Assembly: GCA_028288995.1 (NCBI GenBank)
Contig: JAQGHF010000003.1
Coordinates: 305,292-369,291, forward strand
Source: Candidatus Saccharimonadota bacterium
Lineage (GTDB): Bacteria; Patescibacteriota; Saccharimonadia; Saccharimonadales; Saccharimonadaceae
Length of the DNA: 64,000 nt
Direction: 5' to 3'
Shown here: positions 25,869 through 33,663 of the stretch, piece by piece
Layout: each line of letters begins with the position of its first letter
How positions within the stretch are numbered: the stretch's first letter is position 1
Program-made: the position numbers and the translations under genes
The notes under the pieces: model-generated
Told to the model about the DNA's origin: nothing
Seen by the model: only the letters and a program-made list of their open reading frames with translations
The model's database searches: none

Positions 25869-26123
25869 ATGAAGAAAAATAAGAATAACAGTATTATAAG
25901 TTCTAAAAATTTATTAACACTAAGCGCAATATTATTTGTAGTTAGCTTATTAGCGTTTGTGGTTGTGCCTATATTTTTCACGACTTATTTCTGCGGTCAA
26001 GATCTAAAGGGCTGTGGATTTGCTGGAGCAGGAATTGGTGGGTATGCATTGTATGTTGCCTCCGTACCATTCTTTTTGGCTGTTTTAAGTCTTATAGCGG
26101 GTCTTATTCGGAAATCAAAATAA
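25869..26123 (+). CDS. Small two-helix membrane protein
   Basis: An 84-aa protein from ATG 25869. A Lys/Asn-rich start (MKKNKNNSIISSKN) is followed by two transmembrane helices (residues ~15-38, LLTLSAILFVVSLLAFVVVPIFF; and ~55-80) separated by a short loop with two cysteines (FCGQDLKGCGFAG) that may form a disulfide outside. No family recognised. It stands alone between terminators and is AT-rich compared with neighbours. GATAAT at 25835-25840 could be its -10. Confidence 0.55.
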   Translation: MKKNKNNSIISSKNLLTLSAILFVVSLLAFVVVPIFFTTYFCGQDLKGCGFAGAGIGGYALYVASVPFFLAVLSLIAGLIRKSK

Positions 26124-26142
26124 AACTAGGCAGAATTTAATT

Positions 26143-26179
26143 GGGGCGGTGCTGTATATTACTACAACACCGCCCCTTT
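26143..26179 (+). terminator. Rho-independent terminator after the small membrane protein
   Basis: GC-rich stem GGGGCGGTG (26143-26151) with CACCGCCCC (26168-26176), extended by TGTA/TACA around one mismatch, then TTT. It separates this gene from the convergent SGNH hydrolase. Confidence 0.8.
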
Positions 26180-26187
26180 GCCACCCC

Positions 26188-28557
26188 CTAGAGGTGACTT
26201 GTGATCTGGCTATTGAACATTGTACCGTAGCCAATTTCGGCACCATCCGAATCGGGATGCAGGCTTCCCGGATTTACATCTGGGTTACTAGTTGCTCCAC
26301 TGAGGATAGCTCCACGAATCCACGAGTCTGAGCTATCGCACAATCCGTGAGTGTCGAAGAAGGTCGGCGGTACATACGTGACGTCGAGTCCATGGTCGGT
26401 TGAGTAGTCAACAGCATCTTTAATGATGCCATTCAAGTTGTCTGCTTGAGTGTTGATCCACTGCGCGTCATCATAATCAACGCTAAGTGTCCCGACCCAG
26501 TACCCAACGAAACACGCTTTTCCGCTCGGTGCCTCTGCCGAATTGCTGAAATCAGACTCTGACGATCCAAACAAATGAGGATAGCCAGCGATATAGATTT
26601 CTGCATCGGGTGCCAAGAATGCAATCGCGGCCAGAACATCCTTGAGTGCGTAAATCTCTCGTGGAGTCGCATCGGGAGTGTACTGTGTTGACGTCGCGGT
26701 ACCAGCTAGCCCCTTTAGCCTAGCGGCAAGAGGGCTGGTGACGGTAACGTCGGTAGAGCATCCGAATCCTGCAGGAGCGCCAACTTGAATACTTTGGATA
26801 CACGCACCGGCTACTGTCGAGAAGCCTGCGTCATTGCCTCCGATCGTCAGCGTCACCACTTTAGTTGAGCTGTTAATCGAATTGAGTTGCGGCGACTCAT
26901 TCCACGCTCCGGTTCCGGTTCCTCCAAAGAGTATGTTGTCGGTTGTTGCTCCTGAGCATGCTACAAAAGCAGTCAAATTAAGATCCAATCCTGCCGTCTG
27001 ATCAAGGACGGAAGGATAGGACTGACTACTCCTGTGACATTCATCTGATCCCGAATTGTCCGATCCGTAAATAAATGAATCAAGACCTTCGCCGCTCGAA
27101 AATGAATCTCCCATTGCGACATAGTTCCGGTCTGTGGATTCGTAGGTCCCATACTGGGCGTTGGCATCGCTCAAGATGTCTCCAGTACCCGTCAGAGCCA
27201 CTTTATAGAGCGAAAGATCCTGCGTGCTGGGATCGCCAGTGCAAGTACTGTCGCTGTAACAAATGGTCGCATAGAGGTAGTTGCCGTGAACCGTACCTAC
27301 GAAGTATGACGGATTGAATGAGTGAGTTGTGCTTCCTTCAAGTGAGAACACGTTTGTAAGTACACTCGTTGTAGGGTCGATTGTGTCAACCCTGATCACG
27401 TTGCTATAAGAAGTACCACTAATCCAAATCTGCCGCGTAAGTACCATGACACCGTCAGAATCCTCTGAGTAGTTTGTCAACACTTGGTTGGTGTAGCCCG
27501 ACGGAAGGGTCATTCCGTATGTCGAGGACGCATTGCTGGCAATGTCGAAATGATATATATACGATCCCATCGTTCCAACAAGTTCTCCATCAGCACCTAT
27601 GTACCAACGAAGTCCAGGGTATGAGCTGTAGAATGATGTACTCATTACGCCATTTGTGCCATCACTGTCATGGAACGCCACTTTAGTCGCAGTTGGAGCA
27701 CCGAGAGTAGTGAAGACGGCAAATACACGTTTGTCTGCATTCGCAACTGTGTAGATCCCATCGAGGTAAGTCCCAGAAGGTGGCGTGAACGTGTACTGCT
27801 TTGAGGTATTTTCTACCCCGCTGTAGTTAAACTCACGAATCATCCCACTGCTATCCATCACCAAAATGGTAGACGTGTAGGTCCAGACCCTCGGTGTGAT
27901 GCCGTTGTAAGAGCTAGTTTGCAGGTGTACTCTAAATAGCTCATTGCCATTCTCGGAGTTGAAGCCAACGAGCCAGTCTCCACATGCACTAGGGCTACCT
28001 GTACTCGTTAGCGTACCGTAAAGGTTACCATCTGGACCAATACTCATGGATCGCATGATTAGGTCGGTCGATGTCCCTCCGTAAGGTGCGCAGTTTGTAG
28101 CACTGGTGAGGGCAGGAGTTGCCCAAATTTGACGACCGTTCTTGAACTTTGCCACATCAAAGTGGTTACTAGATGGGTTCTGTCCCGTGTACATGCTGCC
28201 GTCAGAGGAAACTGCGTAACTTGACGTAGCGTTGTTGACGCCGTAGTCATAGCAGATCGACTTCGACACGCTAGTAGGAGGCACGACACTCGTCACAGGA
28301 CTTGTGGTCCCGTAATTCGTAAAGGTCATCACATTTGAAGTGCCAGACGAGGCGCAATTGATAGTTGCGACCTTGTCATTATCAAACGCTACGAGAGAGC
28401 TAGCCTTTTCGTTATATGCCTTGGGCCAGCCAGTAGGCTGCGGTGCAGATGTCTGAACCGGTGGAGTGGTTGATGCAGTCGCAGTCATTGGTATTGCTAC
28501 CGACGTCAGGACTACAGCAAGGATTGCCGTCATAATGACGGTCCTTCTGAGTTTCAC
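26188..28557 (-). CDS. Secreted SGNH/GDSL hydrolase with N-terminal propeller-like domain
   Basis: A 789-aa protein from GTG 28557, behind AAAGGAT. The signal peptide is RRTVIMTAILAVVLTSVAIPMTATAS. Residues ~40-480 are rich in repeated strands with Asp/Ser/Tyr (for example GSMYTGQNPSSNHFDVAKFKNGR and DGNLYGTLTSTG), suggesting a beta-propeller. The catalytic SGNH domain begins VAMGDSFSSGEG (Ser), continues with the cysteine-bearing FVACSGATTDN, has TIGGND (Asn block III) and ends SLHPDSDG (His). Such enzymes cleave ester bonds in lipids or polysaccharide acetyl groups. Likely acts on the surface of a host cell or on the medium; the substrate is unknown. Confidence 0.82.
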   Translation of the reverse strand: MKLRRTVIMTAILAVVLTSVAIPMTATASTTPPVQTSAPQPTGWPKAYNEKASSLVAFDNDKVATINCASSGTSNVMTFTNYGTTSPVTSVVPPTSVSKSICYDYGVNNATSSYAVSSDGSMYTGQNPSSNHFDVAKFKNGRQIWATPALTSATNCAPYGGTSTDLIMRSMSIGPDGNLYGTLTSTGSPSACGDWLVGFNSENGNELFRVHLQTSSYNGITPRVWTYTSTILVMDSSGMIREFNYSGVENTSKQYTFTPPSGTYLDGIYTVANADKRVFAVFTTLGAPTATKVAFHDSDGTNGVMSTSFYSSYPGLRWYIGADGELVGTMGSYIYHFDIASNASSTYGMTLPSGYTNQVLTNYSEDSDGVMVLTRQIWISGTSYSNVIRVDTIDPTTSVLTNVFSLEGSTTHSFNPSYFVGTVHGNYLYATICYSDSTCTGDPSTQDLSLYKVALTGTGDILSDANAQYGTYESTDRNYVAMGDSFSSGEGLDSFIYGSDNSGSDECHRSSQSYPSVLDQTAGLDLNLTAFVACSGATTDNILFGGTGTGAWNESPQLNSINSSTKVVTLTIGGNDAGFSTVAGACIQSIQVGAPAGFGCSTDVTVTSPLAARLKGLAGTATSTQYTPDATPREIYALKDVLAAIAFLAPDAEIYIAGYPHLFGSSESDFSNSAEAPSGKACFVGYWVGTLSVDYDDAQWINTQADNLNGIIKDAVDYSTDHGLDVTYVPPTFFDTHGLCDSSDSWIRGAILSGATSNPDVNPGSLHPDSDGAEIGYGTMFNSQITSHL

Positions 28558-28582
28558 GATTATCCTTTTTTGAATGAACGAA

Positions 28583-28602
28583 ACCCGAGCAATTACTCGG
28601 GT
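28583..28602 (-). promoter_or_regulatory. Hairpin in the 5' region of the SGNH hydrolase gene
   Basis: ACCCGAG (28583-28589) pairs with CTCGGGT (28596-28602). It lies about 25 bases before the GTG start and supports placing the start downstream of it. It could be a leader hairpin protecting the mRNA or an attenuator. Confidence 0.45.
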
Positions 28603-28694
28603 CTTTGGTTGCTCGTTGATGAGCACCTTAAAGTATATGATAAATCTGCTGCTATCACAATAAAAAACTGTTGGAGGAGCTTTAGATAAATACT

Positions 28695-28772
28695 TGGCGG
28701 GCCCGACCGGATTCGAACCGGCGATCTTCTCCGTGACAGGGAGACGTGATAGGCCAGCTTCACTACGAGCCC
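28695..28772 (-). tRNA. tRNA-Asp(GTC)
   Basis: Minus-strand cloverleaf: acceptor GGGCTCG with CGGGCCC, anticodon stem TCTCC/GGAGA around loop CTGTCAC with anticodon GTC, T-arm GCCGGTTCGAATCCGGT, encoded CCA. Divergent from tRNA-Thr. Confidence 0.93.
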
Positions 28773-28803
28773 GTATGTGTGTCTTTAGCCTAAGACTCTA
28801 GAG

Positions 28804-28832
28804 ATTTTAGCAGTTTTTCACCCTTATAGCAA
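28804..28832 (-). promoter_or_regulatory. Promoter of tRNA-Asp
   Basis: On the minus strand TTGCTA (28832-28827) and TAAAAT (28809-28804) are separated by 17 bases, with TGC directly before the -10. Start expected about 25 bases before the mature tRNA. Confidence 0.6.
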
Positions 28833-28903
28833 CCTCAAGGGACACCTTTAGCGATTCATTTATTTTAACTATGCCAGATGCTATAATGGCAAGAGCTTAA
28901 ACG

Positions 28904-28980
28904 TGCCGTTGTAGCTCAGTTGGTAGAGCGGCGCTTTCGTAAAGCGTAGGTCTCCGGTTCGATCCCGGACAACGGCTCCA
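28904..28980 (+). tRNA. tRNA-Thr(CGT)
   Basis: Acceptor GCCGTTG with CAACGGC, D-arm TAGCTCAGTTGGTAGAGC, anticodon loop TTCGTAA with anticodon CGT, T-arm CCGGTTCGATCCCGG, discriminator T and encoded CCA. An extended -10 (TGC-TATAAT, 28879-28887) precedes it. The final A is also the first base of a following ATG. The discriminator T is relevant to the thrS T-box, whose TGGA could pair with this TCCA end type. Confidence 0.93.
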
Positions 28981-28985
28981 TGTAT

Positions 28986-29366
28986 ATGCTAGGCAACACT
29001 ATTAAACAATCATTCAAAGAACTTGTTACGAACCGTTATCTGACGGTTCTGACTGTGATTACCCTGGTTTTGGCACTCGCATTCACTGGCTATATCCTTT
29101 TGAATGTTCGTCCAAGTGAGCTACAGCTCGTGACGCATTATACGGCATACGGGGTGACACATTTGTACCGTGACCAGTGGTACTACTTATTTACTTTTGG
29201 TGTATTTGCATTACTCGTTGCCATTCTTCATGTCACGGTTGCGATCAAAATGTACCTTACGAAAGGTCACCCGCTTGCCATTATGTTTGCCTGGATGGGG
29301 ATTGGTATTATCATTTTTGCCTGGGTCACTGCGTTCTCAATCATTAATGTATGGTCACCGGTATAG
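28986..29366 (+). CDS. Small integral membrane protein co-transcribed with tRNA-Thr
   Basis: A 126-aa protein with three predicted helices (TVLTVITLVLALAFTGYILL; YYLFTFGVFALLVAILHVTVAI; IMFAWMGIGIIIFAWVTAFS). No motif recognised. An in-frame ATG at 28980 shares its A with the tRNA CCA end; tRNA 3' processing would remove it, so ATG 28986 is more likely, 5 bases from the processed end. The next gene, a glycosyltransferase, starts 4 bases after the stop, suggesting one operon and possibly a partner role in the membrane. Confidence 0.7.
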   Translation: MLGNTIKQSFKELVTNRYLTVLTVITLVLALAFTGYILLNVRPSELQLVTHYTAYGVTHLYRDQWYYLFTFGVFALLVAILHVTVAIKMYLTKGHPLAIMFAWMGIGIIIFAWVTAFSIINVWSPV

Positions 29367-29370
29367 ATAG

Positions 29371-31041
29371 ATGATTGATCTCGAGATTCCACTGGGTAAG
29401 CGAACGCGTTCGTATCGTTTTTTTGAGATGTTGCCAGCGATTTTGAGCTACGGCGCACTGATTCTTCTTGTTGTTCTATCGCTTGTTTCGCCGCTCCTGG
29501 CTGCGGTCTATTTAATGTTGATTATCGTGACGCTCCTTGTGAAGGCTGTGGGTATCGCGTATCACACAATTGGTGGACGTAATAACCTCGAACATGCGCA
29601 GAAAATCGACTGGCGCGAACGGTTAGAGGACTTCGAAAACCCGGGGGAGTCGTATGAACTACGCCTGAAATCTCGATCAAAAGCATTTGGGATGCAGAAT
29701 CACATTGATAACCTGCGTTTGGCTGCCGCTGATCCAGCTGCATTCCCGAAGCCATCTGACCTATATAGCCTTGTCATTATCGCTGCATATAATGAGTCGT
29801 ACGAAATTATTGAGCCAACGGTGCAGTCATTACTTGCGACAACCTACAACAAATCGCACCTTATCGTTGCCTTGGCGTACGAAGAGCGGGGTGGCGAGGG
29901 TATTCAAAAGACAGCTGAGCGCTTGCAGAAGAAGTTTGCGTCTCAGTTTGTCGATTTCGTCCTTGTAAAGCACCCGCGCGACTTGCCAAACGAAGTCGTT
30001 GGTAAGGGTGGAAACATCACTTTTGCTGGAAAGCACATGCAAACATGGCTCGACGAAAAGGGCATAGAGTACAAAAACGTCTTGGTGACTACTTTGGACT
30101 CTGACAACCGACCGCACGCTGTGTATTTTGACTATGCAATGTATGAGTTTGTCGTACACGAAGACCGCAAACACCTGGCGTTCCAGCCAATCTCACTGTT
30201 CTTGAACAACATTTGGGATGTTCCCGCACTGATGCGTGTCGTTGCAACGGGTAACTCGTTTTGGAATATTATTAGCTCGATGCGCCCACATAGCCTCCGA
30301 AACTTTGCATCTCACTCACAACCGATGGAAGCATTGGTGGAAATGGACTTTTGGAGTACTCGTACCATCGTTGAAGACGGTCACCAATACTGGCGAAGCT
30401 ACTTCTACTTCAATGGTAATTATGACGTAATTCCGCTGTATATCCCGATCTATCAGGACGCAGTACTCGATGCAACGTACTGGAAGACGCTAAAAGCACA
30501 GTTCATCCAGCTTCGTCGTTGGGCGTATGGCGCCTCAGACGTGCCGTATGTTGCGACTCGGGTGTTTAACCGTAAGAGTAACGTTCCATTCTTTGCGGGG
30601 CTCTCACGGCTCCTGAGGCTCATTGATGGGCATCTCACACTTGCGAGTGTCTCGATCCTTGTCGCGATCGGTGGTTGGGTACCACTATTTATCAATAACC
30701 AAGCGTACCATGACGTTGTGGCGCACCAACTTCCAGATATGATTAGTAATATCCAACGGATCGCCCTGGTTGGTTTATTTATTACCGTATTCTTGTCATT
30801 CAAGATGTTGCCACCTCGACCAGAGCGCTACAAGCGCGTCCGTAACCTTGGTATGTTGGCGCAGTGGCTACTGATGCCAGTCTCAGCTATCATCTATAGT
30901 GCAGGATCTGCCCTGTATTCACAGGGACGATTGTTCCTTGGTAAATACCTGACAAAGTTCGATGTCACTAATAAAGAGACATATGCAACAGCTGCAAAGG
31001 CAAAGCTGGCACAAAAGAAGAAAGCAGAGACGCCTTCTTGA
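29371..31041 (+). CDS. Membrane glycosyltransferase, GT2 family
   Basis: A 556-aa protein. Two N-terminal helices (residues ~20-65), then a GT-A domain: LYSLVIIAAYNESYEIIEPTVQSLL binds the nucleotide sugar, TTLDSDNRPH carries the DxD-type metal site, IVEDGHQYWRSYF the catalytic ED, and QLRRWAYGA the Q/RxxRW acceptor motif. Three to four C-terminal helices follow. The pattern fits processive cell-surface polysaccharide synthases such as cellulose or hyaluronan synthase relatives. The product cannot be named. It is the last gene of the tRNA-Thr-linked unit. Confidence 0.87.
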   Translation: MIDLEIPLGKRTRSYRFFEMLPAILSYGALILLVVLSLVSPLLAAVYLMLIIVTLLVKAVGIAYHTIGGRNNLEHAQKIDWRERLEDFENPGESYELRLKSRSKAFGMQNHIDNLRLAAADPAAFPKPSDLYSLVIIAAYNESYEIIEPTVQSLLATTYNKSHLIVALAYEERGGEGIQKTAERLQKKFASQFVDFVLVKHPRDLPNEVVGKGGNITFAGKHMQTWLDEKGIEYKNVLVTTLDSDNRPHAVYFDYAMYEFVVHEDRKHLAFQPISLFLNNIWDVPALMRVVATGNSFWNIISSMRPHSLRNFASHSQPMEALVEMDFWSTRTIVEDGHQYWRSYFYFNGNYDVIPLYIPIYQDAVLDATYWKTLKAQFIQLRRWAYGASDVPYVATRVFNRKSNVPFFAGLSRLLRLIDGHLTLASVSILVAIGGWVPLFINNQAYHDVVAHQLPDMISNIQRIALVGLFITVFLSFKMLPPRPERYKRVRNLGMLAQWLLMPVSAIIYSAGSALYSQGRLFLGKYLTKFDVTNKETYATAAKAKLAQKKKAETPS

Positions 31042-31100
31042 TCTCCCCGAAAGGTGATCTATATCTCAGCATAGACTTCAAAAGTTAAAACAATATAAAA

Positions 31101-31126
31101 GACCTCCGTTTTACCGGAGGTCTTTT
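31101..31126 (+). terminator. Rho-independent terminator after the glycosyltransferase
   Basis: Perfect 8-bp stem GACCTCCG (31101-31108) with CGGAGGTC (31115-31122) followed by TTTT. A-rich on the 5' side, so it can also serve the small minus-strand gene that ends at 31149. Confidence 0.9.
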
Positions 31127-31148
31127 GATTGAAAGCTATTGTAGTTGC

Positions 31149-31274
31149 TTAGATCGTACGGATACGAACTTCGCGTTTGATCTCTTGAAGGGTTTTGTTG
31201 TACTCAAATCCGAGCGAAAATCGCTCAAGAGCTGATGTACTTTGGATGGTTTCAATCTGTTGTTTCTTAACCAT
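31149..31274 (-). CDS. 41-aa basic small protein
   Basis: A short minus-strand ORF, MVKKQQIETIQ ... LGFEYNKTLQ ... VRIRTI, rich in Lys, Arg, Glu and Ile, probably one helix plus a strand. Support: a clean extended -10 on the same strand (TGC-TAAAAT, 31281-31289) 6 bases before the ATG, exactly the arrangement of other genes here, and a bidirectional terminator just beyond the stop. No family recognised. The helix content and charge would fit a nucleic-acid- or ribosome-associated peptide, but that is a guess. Confidence 0.55.
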   Translation of the reverse strand: MVKKQQIETIQSTSALERFSLGFEYNKTLQEIKREVRIRTI

Positions 31275-31408
31275 GCACTCATTTTAGCATAAAGGATATA
31301 AAATGTCAATGATACGCATGCCCATCAATGATACCGCCTATGATATATAGAATTCACGTGAGTGGGGAATAGGGTGGTGGAAAAGTTCTTATGCCTGTGG
31401 GGAAAACA

Positions 31409-31437
31409 AAAACCGCCCCTGTAATAGGGACGGTTTG
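31409..31437 (-). terminator. Terminator of tRNA-Val
   Basis: On the minus strand AAACCGTCCCT pairs with AGGGGCGGTTT (one mismatch) around TATTAC, followed by TTTTTGTTTT. It lies 11 bases beyond the CCA end of tRNA-Val. Confidence 0.85.
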
Positions 31438-31447
31438 TAGATAAGTT

Positions 31448-31524
31448 TGGTGGGTCCTAGAGGATTCGAACCTCTCACCTCCTCAACGTCAATGAGGCGC
31501 TCTAGCCAAATGAGCTAAGGACCC
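31448..31524 (-). tRNA. tRNA-Val(GAC)
   Basis: Minus-strand cloverleaf: acceptor GGGTCCT with AGGACCC, anticodon arm CCTCA/TGAGG with loop TTGACGT (anticodon GAC), T-arm GAGAGGTTCGAATCCTCT, encoded CCA. Divergent from the thrS leader. Confidence 0.93.
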
Positions 31525-31616
31525 ACGATAGCTTGTGCTATGCTGTGAAGCTTTATAATCTTACCAGAATAGGGGTCAGGAATCAATAAACAGGGCCAAA
31601 AAGAGGGTATGCGTGG

Positions 31617-31815
31617 TACAATTACGGGTAGAGTGATGACGAAGCCCAACCATCTTTCGAACTCCGTCGGTGTGAGACGTACGTAACGTTTCTCATAAGT
31701 AAAAGTCCGGTGGAACCGTCTGACAACAAGTTGGACCCGAGACATACGATATATAGCTTTAATCCTGCCCAATAGATGGTGACGGGTGACGAACCTAATT
31801 ATCGTATGTTTTTTT
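31617..31815 (+). promoter_or_regulatory. Probable T-box riboswitch and terminator controlling thrS
   Basis: A TGG-TACAAT extended -10 at 31614-31622 starts a ~220-base leader. At 31709-31718 the sequence GGTGGAACCG matches the central ten bases of the T-box consensus. It folds as an antiterminator: CGG (31708-31710) with CCG (31737-31739), bulge TGGAACC, GTC with GAC. The bulge TGGA complements the TCCA end of tRNA-Thr, whose discriminator is T here. An upstream hairpin (GACG/CGTC near 31637-31670) exposes ACC, a Thr codon. Downstream, ACATACGAT (31742-31750) pairs with ATCGTATGT (31801-31809) followed by T7, a terminator 35 bases before thrS. Uncharged tRNA-Thr would favour read-through. 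Stem I is short and non-classical. Confidence 0.7.
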
Positions 31816-31849
31816 ATTTCAATTTAATCTTTAAGCAGGAGAATAAGCA

Positions 31850-33661
31850 ATGAACGACGAACAATTACACGCAATGCGACACAGCTTGGCACATATTACT
31901 GCCGCTGCAGTCCAGCGTATTTGGCCAGAAGCTAAGTTCGGCGTCGGTCCAGTGGTCGAGAACGGCTTCTATTATGATATTGACCTCGGTGAGCGCAAGA
32001 TCTCGGAAGCTAATTTCGCCAAGATAGAGAAAGAAATGCAAAAGATCATCGATTATGGTGATGATTTCGAGCGTTTTGAGATGCCGATTGATCAGGCGAT
32101 TGATTGGGCGCGTCAGAATAACCAACCATATAAGGAAGAGCTCTTAAACGACCTCAAGCGATCCGGCACGACTGTTGCTAAGGATCTTGATGCAACCGAG
32201 CTAGGTTTGGCTGTAGGAGGCGACGCAGCCGTTGAGAATGTATCATTCTACAAGAACGGCAACTTCGTCGATCTCTGTCGTGGTCCACATGTCGCAAACA
32301 CCAGGGATGTGGGCGTATTTAAACTCCTTCGTGTCGCCGGTGCCTACTGGCGCGGGAATGAGAAGAACCCTCAGATGCAGCGTTTGTATGGTGTGGCGTT
32401 TGCAACGCAGGAAGAACTTGATCAACACCTTGAACGCCTCGAGCAAGCAAAGCTTCGTGACCACCGTAAACTTGGCAAGGAACTTGATCTTTACACGATT
32501 TCAAACCTAGTTGGTCCTGGACTACCTCTGTTCACCCCACGCGGAACGGTTCTTCGCGACATTATGAGCGGTTATTCAAACCAACTTCGTCAGAAGTTTG
32601 GCTTTCAAAAAGTTTGGACTCCGCACATTACAAAGAAGGAACTCTATGAGACATCAGGTCACTGGGCGAAATTCGGTGATGAGCTCTTTCTGGTGACGAG
32701 CCAAGAAACTAGCGATAACTTTGCCTTAAAGCCGATGAACTGTCCGCACCACACCCAAATCTACGCGTCGCAGCCACGCAGCTACAAAGATATGCCGATT
32801 CGTTACCTTGAAACAACCACTGACTACCGCGATGAGAAGACCGGTGAACTCGGCGGACTGAATCGCGTCCGTTCACTCACGCAGGATGATAGCCACGTGT
32901 TTGCACGTCCAGATCAGATCGAACAAGAGATTCACAACTTGCTCTCCAGTGCTCGTGAACTATATGACACGATTGGGATGAAGCTTCGCGTCCGTTTGTC
33001 ATACCGTGATGACGGCGAGGGCTACCTTGGTGACATGGCACTTTGGGAAACTGCGCAGACACAATTAAAGAATGCGGTGATTGCTAACGAACTTGATTAC
33101 TTCGAGCAAGACGGCGAAGCAGCATTTTATGGTCCAAAGATCGACTTTATGGCGACTGACGCGATTGGTCGCGAACACCAGGTTGCCACTGTGCAGCTCG
33201 ACTTTGTACAACCAGAACGTTTTGGTCTGACGTATACCGACCAAGAAGGTAATGCAGCGCGACCAGTGATGATTCACTGCGCATTGCTTGGTTCAATCGA
33301 GCGTTTCCTAAGCGTCTTTATCGAACATACCGGCGGTTGGTTCCCGTTATGGGCAGCACCAGAAGGTGTTCGTATTCTGACGATTAACGACGCTGTGTTG
33401 CCGTACGTTGATGAGATTAAGCAGGTCCTCTCAGGGATTGTTCTCGACACACCAGTAAAATATAACGAACTACGCTTTACGGTTGATGACCGCAACGAAT
33501 CACTTGGTAAGAAGATCCGCGAAGCAACCAACTGGAAGATTCCAGTCCAGCTGATCGTCGGTCCACAAGATCAAGAATCTCGACAAGTCAGTATTCGAAC
33601 ACAAGCAGGTGAGGAGAAAGTAGCACTCGATCAGTTAGAGGATCGTCTGCGAAGTATCTAG
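31850..33661 (+). CDS. thrS: Threonyl-tRNA synthetase (no TGS domain)
   Basis: A 603-aa class II synthetase that charges tRNA-Thr. It begins directly in the editing domain (RHSLAHITAAAV, with the HxxxH site; DLCRGPHV later), so the ~60-residue N-terminal TGS domain of the usual ~640-aa enzyme is missing. Catalytic motifs follow: motif 2 region YRDEKTGELGGLNRVRSLTQDDSHVF with zinc ligands in PMNCPHHTQIY and HCALLGSIERF (motif 3). The C-terminal anticodon-binding domain is complete. The start is preceded by AGCAGGAG. Expression appears controlled by the T-box leader. Confidence 0.96.
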   Translation: MNDEQLHAMRHSLAHITAAAVQRIWPEAKFGVGPVVENGFYYDIDLGERKISEANFAKIEKEMQKIIDYGDDFERFEMPIDQAIDWARQNNQPYKEELLNDLKRSGTTVAKDLDATELGLAVGGDAAVENVSFYKNGNFVDLCRGPHVANTRDVGVFKLLRVAGAYWRGNEKNPQMQRLYGVAFATQEELDQHLERLEQAKLRDHRKLGKELDLYTISNLVGPGLPLFTPRGTVLRDIMSGYSNQLRQKFGFQKVWTPHITKKELYETSGHWAKFGDELFLVTSQETSDNFALKPMNCPHHTQIYASQPRSYKDMPIRYLETTTDYRDEKTGELGGLNRVRSLTQDDSHVFARPDQIEQEIHNLLSSARELYDTIGMKLRVRLSYRDDGEGYLGDMALWETAQTQLKNAVIANELDYFEQDGEAAFYGPKIDFMATDAIGREHQVATVQLDFVQPERFGLTYTDQEGNAARPVMIHCALLGSIERFLSVFIEHTGGWFPLWAAPEGVRILTINDAVLPYVDEIKQVLSGIVLDTPVKYNELRFTVDDRNESLGKKIREATNWKIPVQLIVGPQDQESRQVSIRTQAGEEKVALDQLEDRLRSI

Positions 33662-33663
33662 CC

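Noticed and set aside
31635..31685. 16-aa leader peptide (MTKPNHLSNSVGVRRT) as a classical thr attenuator
   Set aside because: Only two Thr codons and no Thr/Ile run; the T-box core explains the leader better.
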